Assembly (NCBI GenBank): GCA_016208495.1
Contig: JACQXX010000080.1
Coordinates: 84,914 to 148,913 of the forward strand
Source of the DNA: Acidobacteriota bacterium
GTDB lineage: Bacteria > Acidobacteriota > Blastocatellia > Chloracidobacteriales > Chloracidobacteriaceae
Length of the DNA: 64,000 bases
Direction of reading: 5' to 3'
Shown: positions 1 through 8,820 of the stretch, piece after piece
How positions within the stretch are numbered: the first letter of the stretch is position 1
Layout of the letters: the number at the start of each line of letters is the position of its first letter
Translations under genes and position numbers: made by a program
Notes under the pieces: generated by a model
Databases searched by the model: none
What the model was told of the DNA's origin: nothing
The model's input: the letters and a program-made list of their open reading frames with translations, nothing else

Positions 1-265
1 GAGGATTTGATTTTTCTGCATCTGAAAGTTCGGTTGAGTCGGCAATTGTGATATTACCTCGGTGGTGAGAGAGTGTGGGAGGTTACTCAAAAAAGTGCTC
101 AATTCAAAAAAGCGATGGATTTTTAGGACAAGTTTCAGGTAAAGGTTAGGAACTGGAATTTAGCCCACCTGCCTGAATTCTGAATAAGTTTTCCGTAAAA
201 ATCCAGATGGGAAAAAGGCTTCAAGAATCCAGAAATCTGACTTTCAATTCACTCATTCAAACCAC

Positions 266-2257
266 ATGGCCAAAAAACGCAACTGGGATCAGTTTTCAAC
301 CAAAGTTCCTTCAATGAAGCCCTCGGGCTCCTTTCAATCTGAACTGCTGCAAGTCAAGCAACAGGCTCAACGCGGGCAAATTCAGCAGGCATATCACAAA
401 GCCAAGGAACTGGCGATCCGGTTTCCAAAACAACCCAAAATCTTTGAATTTTTGCTCGAAGCTGCGGTAACGCTCAAGGATTACCCCCAGGTCTTGCGGT
501 CCAGTTATAAACTCTATCAGCTTGAGCCGCATATTCCGGAGAATGTGTTTAACCTGGGCGTCGGGTTTTATCAAAATTCATATCCCGGAGCCGCCTATAA
601 ATTTATTTCCCTCGCGTGTCAAAAATGGCCCAAGAAGTTTCAGGACGAAAACACCCACAAGGTATTGGCCCTGTGTCGTGAGGCCATTGAGCGAACATTT
701 CGAACTACGGCAGTTTCGGTCGAGGAATTACTGGAAATGGCGGCGGCCAACGATCACGTTCATTTTTTACTGGCCAATGCCGAGTGGGAGGAACTTGAAA
801 AAGTGGTTCTTCCATACCTGAAGAAATTTCCACATATGAATTCGATTCGCAACAACTACACCCAGGCGCTGCGAAATCTCAATAAACCGGGCCAGGCCAT
901 TGAACTGGCGGAGTCGGTACTCAAGATTGACCCTGAAAATATTCACGCGCTCTCCAATCTGGTGGTTCTTTCACTTTCGGTTGGTGACGCAGCCGCTGCC
1001 AGAGCTTATGCGGCGCGACTGAAAGAGGTTCATTCGCTGTTCACCGACGTGTTGTGCAAACAATCCGAGACTTTGACTCGACTTGGCGACGATCAAGGAG
1101 TCCTGGATGTCTATGCCAAATTCAAATCGCTCAAGCCGAAAATAGATCAACAGATTGCTTTTCATATGTACCATTTGACGGCGGTTGCCCAGGTTGGTGT
1201 CGGAGCGATTCAACAAGCCAAAAAACTGTGGCGTGAAGCCGTCAAGCACAATCCGGCTGAACTCTTGTACCAGGAGAACCTCGACGATTTATCCAAACCC
1301 GAGGGCGAACGCCAGGGGCCGGTTCCCTTTCCTCTCAATCTGTGGCTTACGGATTCGACCATCAACGCCCTGACCAGAGCTTTTGAAGCGGGAGATTCCG
1401 CGGACTTTTCCGCTTTGGTCAACAAGTATCCAGAGCTTTTGCACCTCGCCCCGATCATTTTTGAAAAATGTGATGATCATTCCCGAGAGTTGTTCATTGA
1501 TGTGGCCAGGCAGAGTCGCAACCCGCAGATGATGCAGGCGGTATTGAATTTCAGCACCGGTAAGGCGGGACCGGATAAGCTCCGAATTCAGGCTGCAATG
1601 GCCGCCAAAGAAGCCGGTTTTATCACCGGAGAGAAGCTTCAGATTCAAACCAAAGGGGCAATGGAGGAAGTCCAAATCAAGTCGTATGAAATCCATCATG
1701 AACCCACACCTTCGGTTTCACCGGAAGCTGAAGATTTAGCGTATCAGGCGTGGGAGGCACTCCACGACAACCGAGATCAGGAAGCTGAACGGCTGCTTCG
1801 AAAAGTAATTGAGCTTGATCCGAATAACCCTGGTCATCAGTTCAATTTGCAAGCTGCTATTCGAAAACAAAAACGAACTGAGGAAGCTAACGCAATGGTG
1901 GAAAAAATTCACCAGGAATTTCCTGATTACTTTTTTGCCCGCCTTGAAATTGGAATGAAACTCATTGACCAGGGAAAACTGGACGCCGCTCGTGAAATCA
2001 CAGCTCCGATTCAAGCCATGACCCGGTTCCACGTCAGTGAATTTGCCATGCTGTGCGTTTTTGAAATGGAATATGCCCTGGCTTCAAAGAATGTGGATGC
2101 CGCCTGGCACTGGCATAAGTTTCTGAAACTGAATTCTCCAGACCATCCTGGGGTCAAGGTCTATAAACAGAAAATTGAGATGGCTGGTTTCAGGGAGAGT
2201 TTTAAATCCATTGGAAGTAAACTTTTTCCAGGTCGCGGTACCAAAAAGAAAAAATAA
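266..2257 (+). CDS. TPR-repeat protein, cytoplasmic
   Basis: A 663-residue protein built almost entirely of helical tetratricopeptide-like repeats. Recognisable units lie near residues 40-130, 190-260 (with the typical A-x-x-x-Y/L-DPxN spacing, as in KIDPENIHALSNL) and 480-640 (ELDPNNPGHQFNL). There is no signal peptide or membrane segment; the N terminus is basic and the C terminus ends in a Lys-rich tail (GRGTKKKK). TPR proteins are scaffolds for protein-protein contacts, but no catalytic domain is visible and the partner cannot be named. The ATG at 266 has no clear Shine-Dalgarno sequence. The gene stands alone, with a repeat-filled gap downstream and a convergent peptidase beyond it. The TPR fold is secure, the role unknown. 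Confidence 0.85.
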   Translation: MAKKRNWDQFSTKVPSMKPSGSFQSELLQVKQQAQRGQIQQAYHKAKELAIRFPKQPKIFEFLLEAAVTLKDYPQVLRSSYKLYQLEPHIPENVFNLGVGFYQNSYPGAAYKFISLACQKWPKKFQDENTHKVLALCREAIERTFRTTAVSVEELLEMAAANDHVHFLLANAEWEELEKVVLPYLKKFPHMNSIRNNYTQALRNLNKPGQAIELAESVLKIDPENIHALSNLVVLSLSVGDAAAARAYAARLKEVHSLFTDVLCKQSETLTRLGDDQGVLDVYAKFKSLKPKIDQQIAFHMYHLTAVAQVGVGAIQQAKKLWREAVKHNPAELLYQENLDDLSKPEGERQGPVPFPLNLWLTDSTINALTRAFEAGDSADFSALVNKYPELLHLAPIIFEKCDDHSRELFIDVARQSRNPQMMQAVLNFSTGKAGPDKLRIQAAMAAKEAGFITGEKLQIQTKGAMEEVQIKSYEIHHEPTPSVSPEAEDLAYQAWEALHDNRDQEAERLLRKVIELDPNNPGHQFNLQAAIRKQKRTEEANAMVEKIHQEFPDYFFARLEIGMKLIDQGKLDAAREITAPIQAMTRFHVSEFAMLCVFEMEYALASKNVDAAWHWHKFLKLNSPDHPGVKVYKQKIEMAGFRESFKSIGSKLFPGRGTKKKK

Positions 2258-2261
2258 CAGA

Positions 2262-2310
2262 GTGACGGGGTGACAAGATGACAGGGTGACAGGGTGACAG
2301 GGGGACAGAT
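2262..2310. repeat. R4: short tandem GTGACAGG-type repeats
   Basis: About six degenerate copies of an 8-9 base unit (GTGACAGGG, GTGACAAGA and similar) start a few bases after the TPR gene stop. The complementary motif (CACCTGT) is repeated at 2627-2657, so the two blocks could pair as a long hairpin around the intervening R5 and R1 elements. The same unit recurs at 33537-33697. Confidence 0.8.
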
Positions 2311-2312
2311 GA

Positions 2313-2510
2313 TAGGGCATACGCACCAGGATAAGGAAACAGAGCCCGATCTGGGCAAGGGGGGACACGGAGACAGGGAGAAAAAACAACTGGTCGCCTT
2401 CCCTCGCTCTCAATCGGAACTGATTCAACCTGACAACCCTGGTGAATTGTCTCCGTGTCTCCGTGTCTCACACAGGCTCAAACTTCCGTATCCTGGCGCG
2501 TATGCCCTTA
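2313..2510. repeat. R5 element, about 198 bp with about 25-bp inverted ends
   Basis: The left end reads AGGGCATACGCACCAGGATA and the right end ends CCTGGCGCGTATGCCCT. Over about 25 bases the two ends are inverted copies with roughly three mismatches. Related ends occur near 31479-31634 and a fragment at 10762-10812. The interior has purine-rich GGGGACA and complementary CTCCGTGTCT runs and no open reading frame that looks real. It is probably a small non-autonomous element; function unknown. Confidence 0.6.
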
Positions 2511-2623
2511 AGTACCTTGTCATAAGTTTCCTGAGATATTGGGTTTGGTAAGTGTTTGATTCTTTTCGTGTAGTTCGTGTGTTTCGTGGTTAAAATGTCT
2601 GGAAATTTTCGGTAAGGTACTTA
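2509..2623. repeat. R1 copy a (about 115 bp dispersed repeat)
   Basis: The copy starts TAAGTACCTTGTCATAAG and ends GGTAAGGTACTTA, so the outer 10 bases are an exact inverted repeat (TAAGTACCTT / AAGGTACTTA). The interior carries the family hallmark, tandem TTCGTGTxxTTCGTG units followed by GGTTAAAATGTC. Other copies lie at 8690, 18566 and 40816, all in the same orientation on this strand. Confidence 0.85.
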
Positions 2624-2626
2624 TCA

Positions 2627-2657
2627 CCTGTCACCTGTCACCTGTCACCTTGTCACC
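2627..2657. repeat. R4: tandem CACCTGT repeats
   Basis: Four to five copies of TCACCTG or TCACCTTG lie just before the stop of the convergent peptidase gene. They are complementary to the block at 2262-2310. Confidence 0.75.
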
Positions 2658-2676
2658 TCAAAGGGTCAATCACCAT

Positions 2677-4491
2677 TTAGGTTTCAGCTATCTGGAGCGG
2701 TCGAATGACCCTGACCACCGGATATTGATTCATATCTGGTTCAAGATACCCCGAGCGTTTATAAAAGAAGTTCAATCTGGCTTTTGGATCCGCGGCAAAC
2801 GCTTCGTCTTCTTCAAGTCGGGCTTCGAATTCCGCATGCAGTTCTGGGTCCAGTTCGCACAAACGTTGAGCAATCGGTTCCATTACATAGGCTTCAAAGT
2901 CTTCTTTTTGCTCAAAAATCGGATTAAAAAAGCCCCATTTGACCGCCGAATCACAGGCTTCAGGTTCCAGCAGGTTCATCGCGACCCTGGCCGCGCGCTG
3001 GTTCATTGGGACAAATACTGATCCACGCGGCATAACTCGTTTTTCCATCGTAAGTTGAGCGGAAAAGTCAACCAGCAATCGTCCTTCAAACGGCTGAGGT
3101 GCCCAACTGGCATTTGAAAAGATATAACTTTCAAACACATCCGAGACCGGCTGGTTCAGAACTTTGGTCTCAACCCCGTGAAGTCGAAGCAAGTCAATAA
3201 TTTGCCGCCATTGGGGAGGCACGATATACCCCAATGGAACACTTGGAGCCGCCACGGTGGTGATTTTGTTATAAAACTGGGATGGGATATCAACCGGTTC
3301 GGTTCCATACACGACATAAGGCGCGCCGGAAATTTCACCTTCTTCGATTGAAGACGCAATTCCTTTTAAAAGAACATGCTCACTTTCATCACTGGTTATT
3401 CCAGCCATAAACAGTTTATTTGATGGCTGATAGGTTGAACCCAGGGCGGCCATTCCGGCATCCGCCGCCTGGACGGCCTGTTTGAGTTCGCTGGCGTGCG
3501 AAGACAGGTATTCGAGCGTGTTGACCATCAGATCGTAATGCGCCCAGGTTTGGGTGCGGTGTGTTTTCAGGCTGTGCGTTTCAACCAGCAATCCTGGCCG
3601 ATGGTGAGTGGCGACATAGCCGTTTGAATACCGGGCTTGATTGGGGCCGCCTTCGACGCCTTCGCTCAGGTCAAGGCGGTCCATCGGCTCATAATAGTAC
3701 CCGATGATGTGCCCATCCGCTTCCATTCCCTGCATAACCGAAGGCAGGAATTGATTTTTGGTCCAGTCGCCCACGGTTGGCCAGATTTCCTGCTCGGTTG
3801 GCATGCAAATTGTGACGTCATACTGATGGTCAAGGCCATCCGTGACATGGTTATCCATAAAAAAGTCCGGGAGCCAGGTATTCCACAATTTCAACCAGGC
3901 ACGCATTTCCGGAGTGTCTGCTTTAATGTAGTCACGATTGAGGTTATAGCGTTGGGCGTTAGCTCGAAACCCCATTTCGCGCGGACCATTCTGGTTAATT
4001 CGACTAAAGGGAGACAGTCGTTCGTGTCCATCAACGTTAAAGACGGGGATAAACAGCAAGGTCAGGTTTTCCAGCCAGTGAGCATATTTTTTACTCACCA
4101 GAATATCCCGGATGAGCATAAAAGAGGCATCTTTTCCAGAGATTTCACCTGGGTGTATCCCATTTTGAATCAGAACCACCAGTTTGTCTGATTTTCGGGC
4201 CAGATCAGGTTTAAATGCCTTGTCTTCAGAAACACAATAGACCATCAGGTCGCGATCCTGGCCTGATTTTCCAAACGACCAGGATTTGAAAAACGGAGAG
4301 TGCTTTTTCATTCTAAGTGCGTATCGAAAGACTTCGCCATAGCGCCCTGACTGATCATAATTTGTTCGTTCACAGTGAGTTAAAAGATTTTGAGGCGATG
4401 CCGCGGTACTGGCGGCCAGTGATTTGATTTCTTTTGCGGCGGGTGATTCATAACCCGAAAGCGGGGGCATGGGAGGATAATTTGGTTTCAT
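2677..4491 (-). CDS. M14-family zinc carboxypeptidase
   Basis: A metallopeptidase of the carboxypeptidase A/M14 type, about 604 residues. The zinc site is readable: His113 and Glu116 in NGIHPGE (numbering from the ATG at 4491), the substrate-binding NLNRDY segment, the third ligand in DNHVTDG, and a probable general-base Glu in LLVETHS. Family members remove C-terminal residues from peptides or cleave cell-wall-type amide bonds. No signal peptide is visible, so the protein may be cytoplasmic or exported another way; it is long for the family and has a C-terminal extension after about residue 350 of unknown fold. A GTG codon at 4500 gives three more residues (M-L-P); I prefer the ATG. Its 3' end faces the TPR gene across repeats. 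Family assignment is strong, substrate unknown. Confidence 0.88.
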   Translation of the reverse strand: MKPNYPPMPPLSGYESPAAKEIKSLAASTAASPQNLLTHCERTNYDQSGRYGEVFRYALRMKKHSPFFKSWSFGKSGQDRDLMVYCVSEDKAFKPDLARKSDKLVVLIQNGIHPGEISGKDASFMLIRDILVSKKYAHWLENLTLLFIPVFNVDGHERLSPFSRINQNGPREMGFRANAQRYNLNRDYIKADTPEMRAWLKLWNTWLPDFFMDNHVTDGLDHQYDVTICMPTEQEIWPTVGDWTKNQFLPSVMQGMEADGHIIGYYYEPMDRLDLSEGVEGGPNQARYSNGYVATHHRPGLLVETHSLKTHRTQTWAHYDLMVNTLEYLSSHASELKQAVQAADAGMAALGSTYQPSNKLFMAGITSDESEHVLLKGIASSIEEGEISGAPYVVYGTEPVDIPSQFYNKITTVAAPSVPLGYIVPPQWRQIIDLLRLHGVETKVLNQPVSDVFESYIFSNASWAPQPFEGRLLVDFSAQLTMEKRVMPRGSVFVPMNQRAARVAMNLLEPEACDSAVKWGFFNPIFEQKEDFEAYVMEPIAQRLCELDPELHAEFEARLEEDEAFAADPKARLNFFYKRSGYLEPDMNQYPVVRVIRPLQIAET

Positions 4492-4500
4492 AGGCAGCAC

Positions 4501-4883
4501 TTTTTATTTGGGAATAATGGGGAATAAAAGGGTTGAGCGCCGTCAGGGTGTAATCCCAGGGCCTGAAAAGTCAACCCCTGTTCAAAAAATTTCAGCCCGA
4601 TTGTAGCCGTTGGCTGCAAAAAAAACAGCCATTCAATTCGACCAACCATGGCAAAGCCCATATCAAAAGACCCCTTTTGTCAGGCTTCCGATAATTGACC
4701 TGGCTTGAAATGGAAAATTGATAAAATCGCGAGTTGGAGCTTTATCGTGAATTGAAAGCCATCGAGCTTCGCTTACCGGTGTTTGACGAAATGGCTGGTC
4801 TTCCTGGCATATTGGGGACTCAGTCATTTACAGTTCTCGAATTCTAAGAACTTGTATCCTATGAAATGAGATGATCTGGCTCA
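4501..4883. other. Intergenic region between divergent genes, nothing recognised
   Basis: 383 bp between the divergent M14 peptidase and transporter genes. It must hold both promoters, but I see no convincing operator, repeat element or RNA. Confidence 0.5.
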
Positions 4884-6524
4884 ATGATCAATTTGTTGCT
4901 CTCAAACCCGCTGTTGCTTTTATTCCTGGTTGCCGCCATTGGGTATCCGCTGGGGAGATTGACTGTTCGGGGCACCAGCTTGGGAATCGCCGCCGTGTTG
5001 TTTGTCGGCATTGCCTTTGGTTCGCTTCATCCCACCCTGAAAGTGCCTTCGATTTTGTATGAACTTGGTCTGGGGCTGTTTGTGTATACCCTTGGTCTGA
5101 GCAATAGTGCAGCTTTTTTTACTTCGCTCAAACGCCGAGGGTTACGAGACAATTTCCTGGTCGCGGGTGGATTGCTCCTGGCGGTTGGGATCACGGTGGT
5201 GATTCAACAGTGGTTTCACTTGAAAGTGTCTCTCACGGTCGGGTTGTTTGCTGGAAGTTTGACCAATACCCCAGCCCTGGCCAGCGTGCTCGAAACCATC
5301 AGAACTTCCGTCCCAAAAGAAACCCTCACCCAAATGTTGACTGAACCAGTGGTCGGGTACTCGATTGCCTACCCAATGGGTGTGGTTGGCATGATTTTGG
5401 TGATTTTGATACTGCAAAAATTGTGGAACATAGACTATGCGGCTGAAGCATCAGCCCAGCGTGAATTCCAAACCGGGAGTGAAAAACTCTGCAATCAGAC
5501 CATCCGGGTGACCAACCCTGTGGCTGATCACCAGACGATTGGAACCCTTGAACATGAATTTCCGAGCCTGGTCTTTGGTCGCATCAAACACGAAGCGTCT
5601 CAGTCACTGGCTTCGCCTGATACCCGGCTGCATTTGGGGGATTTAGTCAGCGTGATTGGGATCCGCGACAGCGTCGCCCAGGTGACTCAAAAGCTTGGGG
5701 AAGCCACCCCCGTACATCTTGAATTAGATCGAAGTCGGTATGATTTTCGACGGGTGTTTGTTTCAAACCACGACGTGGCCGGTCATCGGTTGGTTGATTT
5801 GAACTTAATGCAGCAATTTGGTGCCATTGTGACCCGCATTCGCCGGGGTGACATTGATTTGATTGCTCAGGAAGACACAATTTTGGAACTGGGTGATCGG
5901 GTGCGGGTCGTGGCTGATCGGGATCATTTGGATGCGGTCTCAAAGTTTTTTGGTGACTCGTACCGCGAGTCAAGCGAAGTTGATATTTTAACCTTTAGTC
6001 TTGGCCTGGCCCTTGGGTTGTTCCTTGGCACCATTCCCATTCCAATCACGGATGACATCAATATCAAACTTGGCCTGGCTGGAGGTCCGCTGGTTGTGGC
6101 GCTTATTTTGGGAAAACTCGAACGAACGGGCCCACTGGTGTGGGTGCCGCCCTTTAGCGTCAGTCAGGCCATTCGTCAAATTGGGCTGGTCATTTTTCTG
6201 GCTGGCATTGGCACCCATGCCGGGTATTCATTTGTGTCTACCTTGACCAGTGGTGGCGGGCTCTGGCTGCTTCTGGCTGGGGCCATCATTACCTGCACGG
6301 TGGCACTGGTGGTGCTGGTGGTTGGATACAAGGTTTTCAAAATCCCGATGGGCCTGTTGATTGGGATCTTATCGGGAATGCAAACGCAACCAGCGTTGCT
6401 GGGTTTTGCTCTGGAGCAAACCAAAAACGATTTACCCAACATTGGCTATGCCGCGGTATTTCCAGTTGCCACGGTGTTGAAAATCATTCTGGTTCAGGTG
6501 TTGTTTGCCCTGTTGTCGCACTGA
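4884..6524 (+). CDS. AspT/YidE/YbjL-type membrane transporter with RCK_C domains
   Basis: A 546-residue inner-membrane protein with the duplicated AspT/YidE/YbjL architecture. An N-terminal half has about five membrane spans (residues 5-180), two cytoplasmic TrkA-C/RCK_C-like regulatory domains follow (about 205-285 and 290-370), and a second membrane half covers about 375-546. Both halves carry the paired family signature: residues near 128-135 (GSLTNTPAL) and 510-517 (GMQTQPALL). The best-studied member, AspT, exchanges aspartate for alanine, but YidE/YbjL relatives have no firm substrate, so none is assigned. The start is the ATG at 4884; the Shine-Dalgarno is weak. It ends before a clear intrinsic terminator, so it is probably monocistronic. 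Confidence 0.88.
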   Translation: MINLLLSNPLLLLFLVAAIGYPLGRLTVRGTSLGIAAVLFVGIAFGSLHPTLKVPSILYELGLGLFVYTLGLSNSAAFFTSLKRRGLRDNFLVAGGLLLAVGITVVIQQWFHLKVSLTVGLFAGSLTNTPALASVLETIRTSVPKETLTQMLTEPVVGYSIAYPMGVVGMILVILILQKLWNIDYAAEASAQREFQTGSEKLCNQTIRVTNPVADHQTIGTLEHEFPSLVFGRIKHEASQSLASPDTRLHLGDLVSVIGIRDSVAQVTQKLGEATPVHLELDRSRYDFRRVFVSNHDVAGHRLVDLNLMQQFGAIVTRIRRGDIDLIAQEDTILELGDRVRVVADRDHLDAVSKFFGDSYRESSEVDILTFSLGLALGLFLGTIPIPITDDINIKLGLAGGPLVVALILGKLERTGPLVWVPPFSVSQAIRQIGLVIFLAGIGTHAGYSFVSTLTSGGGLWLLLAGAIITCTVALVVLVVGYKVFKIPMGLLIGILSGMQTQPALLGFALEQTKNDLPNIGYAAVFPVATVLKIILVQVLFALLSH

Positions 6525-6572
6525 CTGTGGAAACAAAAGCTGGCTGGAACGCTGGTTTTCTCAATAAAAATA

Positions 6573-6599
6573 AAAAGGGGCGTTTGTATCGCCCCTTTT
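6573..6599 (+). terminator. Rho-independent terminator after the AspT-type gene
   Basis: A 10-bp perfect stem (AAAAGGGGCG with CGCCCCTTTT), loop of seven bases, about 50 bp after the stop; the T run is the 3' part of the stem. Confidence 0.85.
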
Positions 6600-6751
6600 G
6601 TACAACTGGCCTGGCTATAGTTTTTCAGATAAATATTTCCATGGTGTTTTTGGTGATCATCGTTCAGAAACCATTGAAAAATTTGGCTTTCTTTTTCGTG
6701 TAGCTTGTGTGTTTCGTGGTTTCTTTATCTGAAATTCTATATATTCTGCCT

Positions 6752-8284
6752 TTACTCCGCTCTGTCTTTGGCGCCAACAGGACGTTCAAGCTCGGGTGTG
6801 GCAGCATCGGTGGAAGCCAGCACATTGGCTGCCTCGGCGAGAAACTGATTTAAATATTCTTGTGAAACCCGAAATGTACGGATTTTTACCTGCTCACGAT
6901 TTTCAGGTGAAATTCCAACCAGAGCGGCAAGCGCGGCCCGGTTGGCTACCCGGTTAAAGTATGTATAAATCCGTACTTTTCCTTCAGGCTCAACAAATAA
7001 AACCAGCACATCGGTTGAATCTTCAAGAAAACAGACGGGAGCAATATTCAAGACCTCGGCTTGATCAATACTGAGGATTGATGCCATGCGAGGGTCAAAT
7101 TTCAATGCGTCCAAATCAATTTTTTCTGAAGTCAACCGGGTTCGCTTCCCAACCGGGATGCCAGCCGCGGCAAGTTCTTCGTTGGTTCGCCGATGGCGTT
7201 TGCGGGGCAGTTCATCAGTTGATTGAGTGCCTGGGGCAGGCAGACTGATTTGATCATCTTCGTCGGGTACCCCTACTGGAAGCGAAAGCTGTACCGGTGT
7301 TGGGGTGGAGGGTGGGGTGTTTTCCGTTTTCACATCAGGCGAAAGCGGATCTGACGTGAGAGCTGGCTCTGTTTTTAAGCCGGTACGTTCGGTAACTTTC
7401 GGTTTTGGAGCCGTACCCTGTCGAGTGGCCTGCACTGCACCTCGCAACACCTGTTCAGCATCACCAAAGAAGGATTCGATGGCCTGAGCGACCCGGGGTT
7501 CAATCGGTTGAATCCGTTCCCGTTGCGTCAGAAGTTGTGCGACCAGAAATTGGGTTTCATCCATTGAAAAAGAAAACCGTACTCCCCGGCGGTTCTCACG
7601 GTCTGCAAAGCGGTCGTACTCAAATACCAATTCAAGCTGTGTTCCTTCAATGGAAACAGGAATTGTGGTTTGAACAACACCGGCGGATGCGGCTGGTGGT
7701 GCACTTACCCAGGATTGAGTCATGGCGGGTTTGGGGGCAGGCAGGGGTTGTTTCGGTGGAACGGGTTGGAACACCCGTGGAGGTTGAACTGGCTGAACAG
7801 GTGCCGGCTCGGGTGCCGGTGAGATTTTTTCCTCAGGCTCACTGGCTGCCTTTGGGACAACCGGTTCATCAATCACCCGCTCCTGAACTGGCTCAGGTTT
7901 TGGTTCTGGTGTTTCAATCCGACGTGGCACCTCACCCGCTGGCTCTGATTTTGGTGGAACTGGTGATGGTCTGTATTCTCGATTGTATTGCCTGTCAAAA
8001 GAGGGAGCTGGTTGCCGAAACCGGTCCTTTTTATATTCAGGCGGGTTTTGCGATAGTTCTGTCAAATGGGTTTCCAGATATTGAATTTCTGAGAACTGAG
8101 GCAGGATATCAAGGACGGATTCTAATTGAGCTGGTGATAGCTTTTTGAGGTGATTCTTGACTGGTGGGGGAACAAAGCGAAACTGCTTTTTGATTGCTTG
8201 AAACAGCATTTCCTTGAGGTCATACCAGTTGGGCTGTCGATTTGGATCAGATTCGTTAGTGAAGGATGGTTTTTTGTAATTCAT
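6752..8284 (-). CDS. Proline-rich protein of unknown function
   Basis: A 510-residue protein in three parts. The N-terminal helical region (about 25-80) has a pattern LSPAQLESVLDILPQF-SEIQYLETHL that loosely resembles the DUF4351 helix found on Rpn-type proteins. A long Pro/Glu/Lys-rich linker covers about 90-210 and again 290-370. The C-terminal domain (about 385-500) starts with a basic RKRHRRTNEEL segment, then RMASILSIDQAEVLN and a mixed alpha/beta region. There is no signal peptide or membrane span. An in-frame GTG at 8368 would add 28 residues; the ATG at 8284 is preferred because the extension looks non-conserved in character. I do not recognise the family. Codon use looks normal and the ORF is long and uninterrupted, so the gene is real. 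Confidence 0.75.
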   Translation of the reverse strand: MNYKKPSFTNESDPNRQPNWYDLKEMLFQAIKKQFRFVPPPVKNHLKKLSPAQLESVLDILPQFSEIQYLETHLTELSQNPPEYKKDRFRQPAPSFDRQYNREYRPSPVPPKSEPAGEVPRRIETPEPKPEPVQERVIDEPVVPKAASEPEEKISPAPEPAPVQPVQPPRVFQPVPPKQPLPAPKPAMTQSWVSAPPAASAGVVQTTIPVSIEGTQLELVFEYDRFADRENRRGVRFSFSMDETQFLVAQLLTQRERIQPIEPRVAQAIESFFGDAEQVLRGAVQATRQGTAPKPKVTERTGLKTEPALTSDPLSPDVKTENTPPSTPTPVQLSLPVGVPDEDDQISLPAPGTQSTDELPRKRHRRTNEELAAAGIPVGKRTRLTSEKIDLDALKFDPRMASILSIDQAEVLNIAPVCFLEDSTDVLVLFVEPEGKVRIYTYFNRVANRAALAALVGISPENREQVKIRTFRVSQEYLNQFLAEAANVLASTDAATPELERPVGAKDRAE

Positions 8285-8689
8285 AAGGGTACGTCTGAGT
8301 GAGAAGGGAGTTGTTTGTGAAAGGAGCCATTTATTCTCAGCCTCAGATTGATTCTCCAGTTGGAACACGGACCCAAACCAGTTTGACGTGATTCATCCCG
8401 GCGACAGTCTTACCGGTGAACGAAAAGAACTGGTTACACCTGCCATTTCTCGCAACCTGAAATCACACATACAACCAGGAGTGGCTGAAAATATCCTGAA
8501 AGAACATCTATTCTATTCAAAGTATGATAAAAAGATAGAAAAGAAAAAGCAATTGAGGCGTAATTTTGCCAAACAAATGGCTGGATCATCATTTCCAACT
8601 GGTTTTTCAACCAAAAATGGGTTTCAGAAATAGCCTGTGGGTGCACACCCTGGAAGAAAGTGGCCCGATGCCCTTAGCCCAAAATGGTA

Positions 8690-8804
8690 CGTGCCTCGTC
8701 AGAAGTTTACTGAGAGGTTTGAATTTGGTAAGTATTTGATTTTTTTCGTGGTTTTCGTGGTTTTCGTGGTTAAAAATGTCTTGGAATTTTCGGTAAGGTC
8801 CGTT
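8690..8804. repeat. R1 copy d, diverged
   Basis: The interior is the clearest conserved part (GGTAAGTATTTGAT, three tandem TTCGTGGTT units, GGTTAAAAATGTCTTGGAA, CGGTAAGGT). The outer ends have decayed (CGTGCCTCGTC and GGTCCGTTAGT), so the terminal inverted repeat is largely lost. It fills most of the gap between two minus-strand genes; the rest of 8369-8820 shows nothing else. Confidence 0.7.
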
Positions 8805-8820
8805 AGTACTCCTCAAATAT

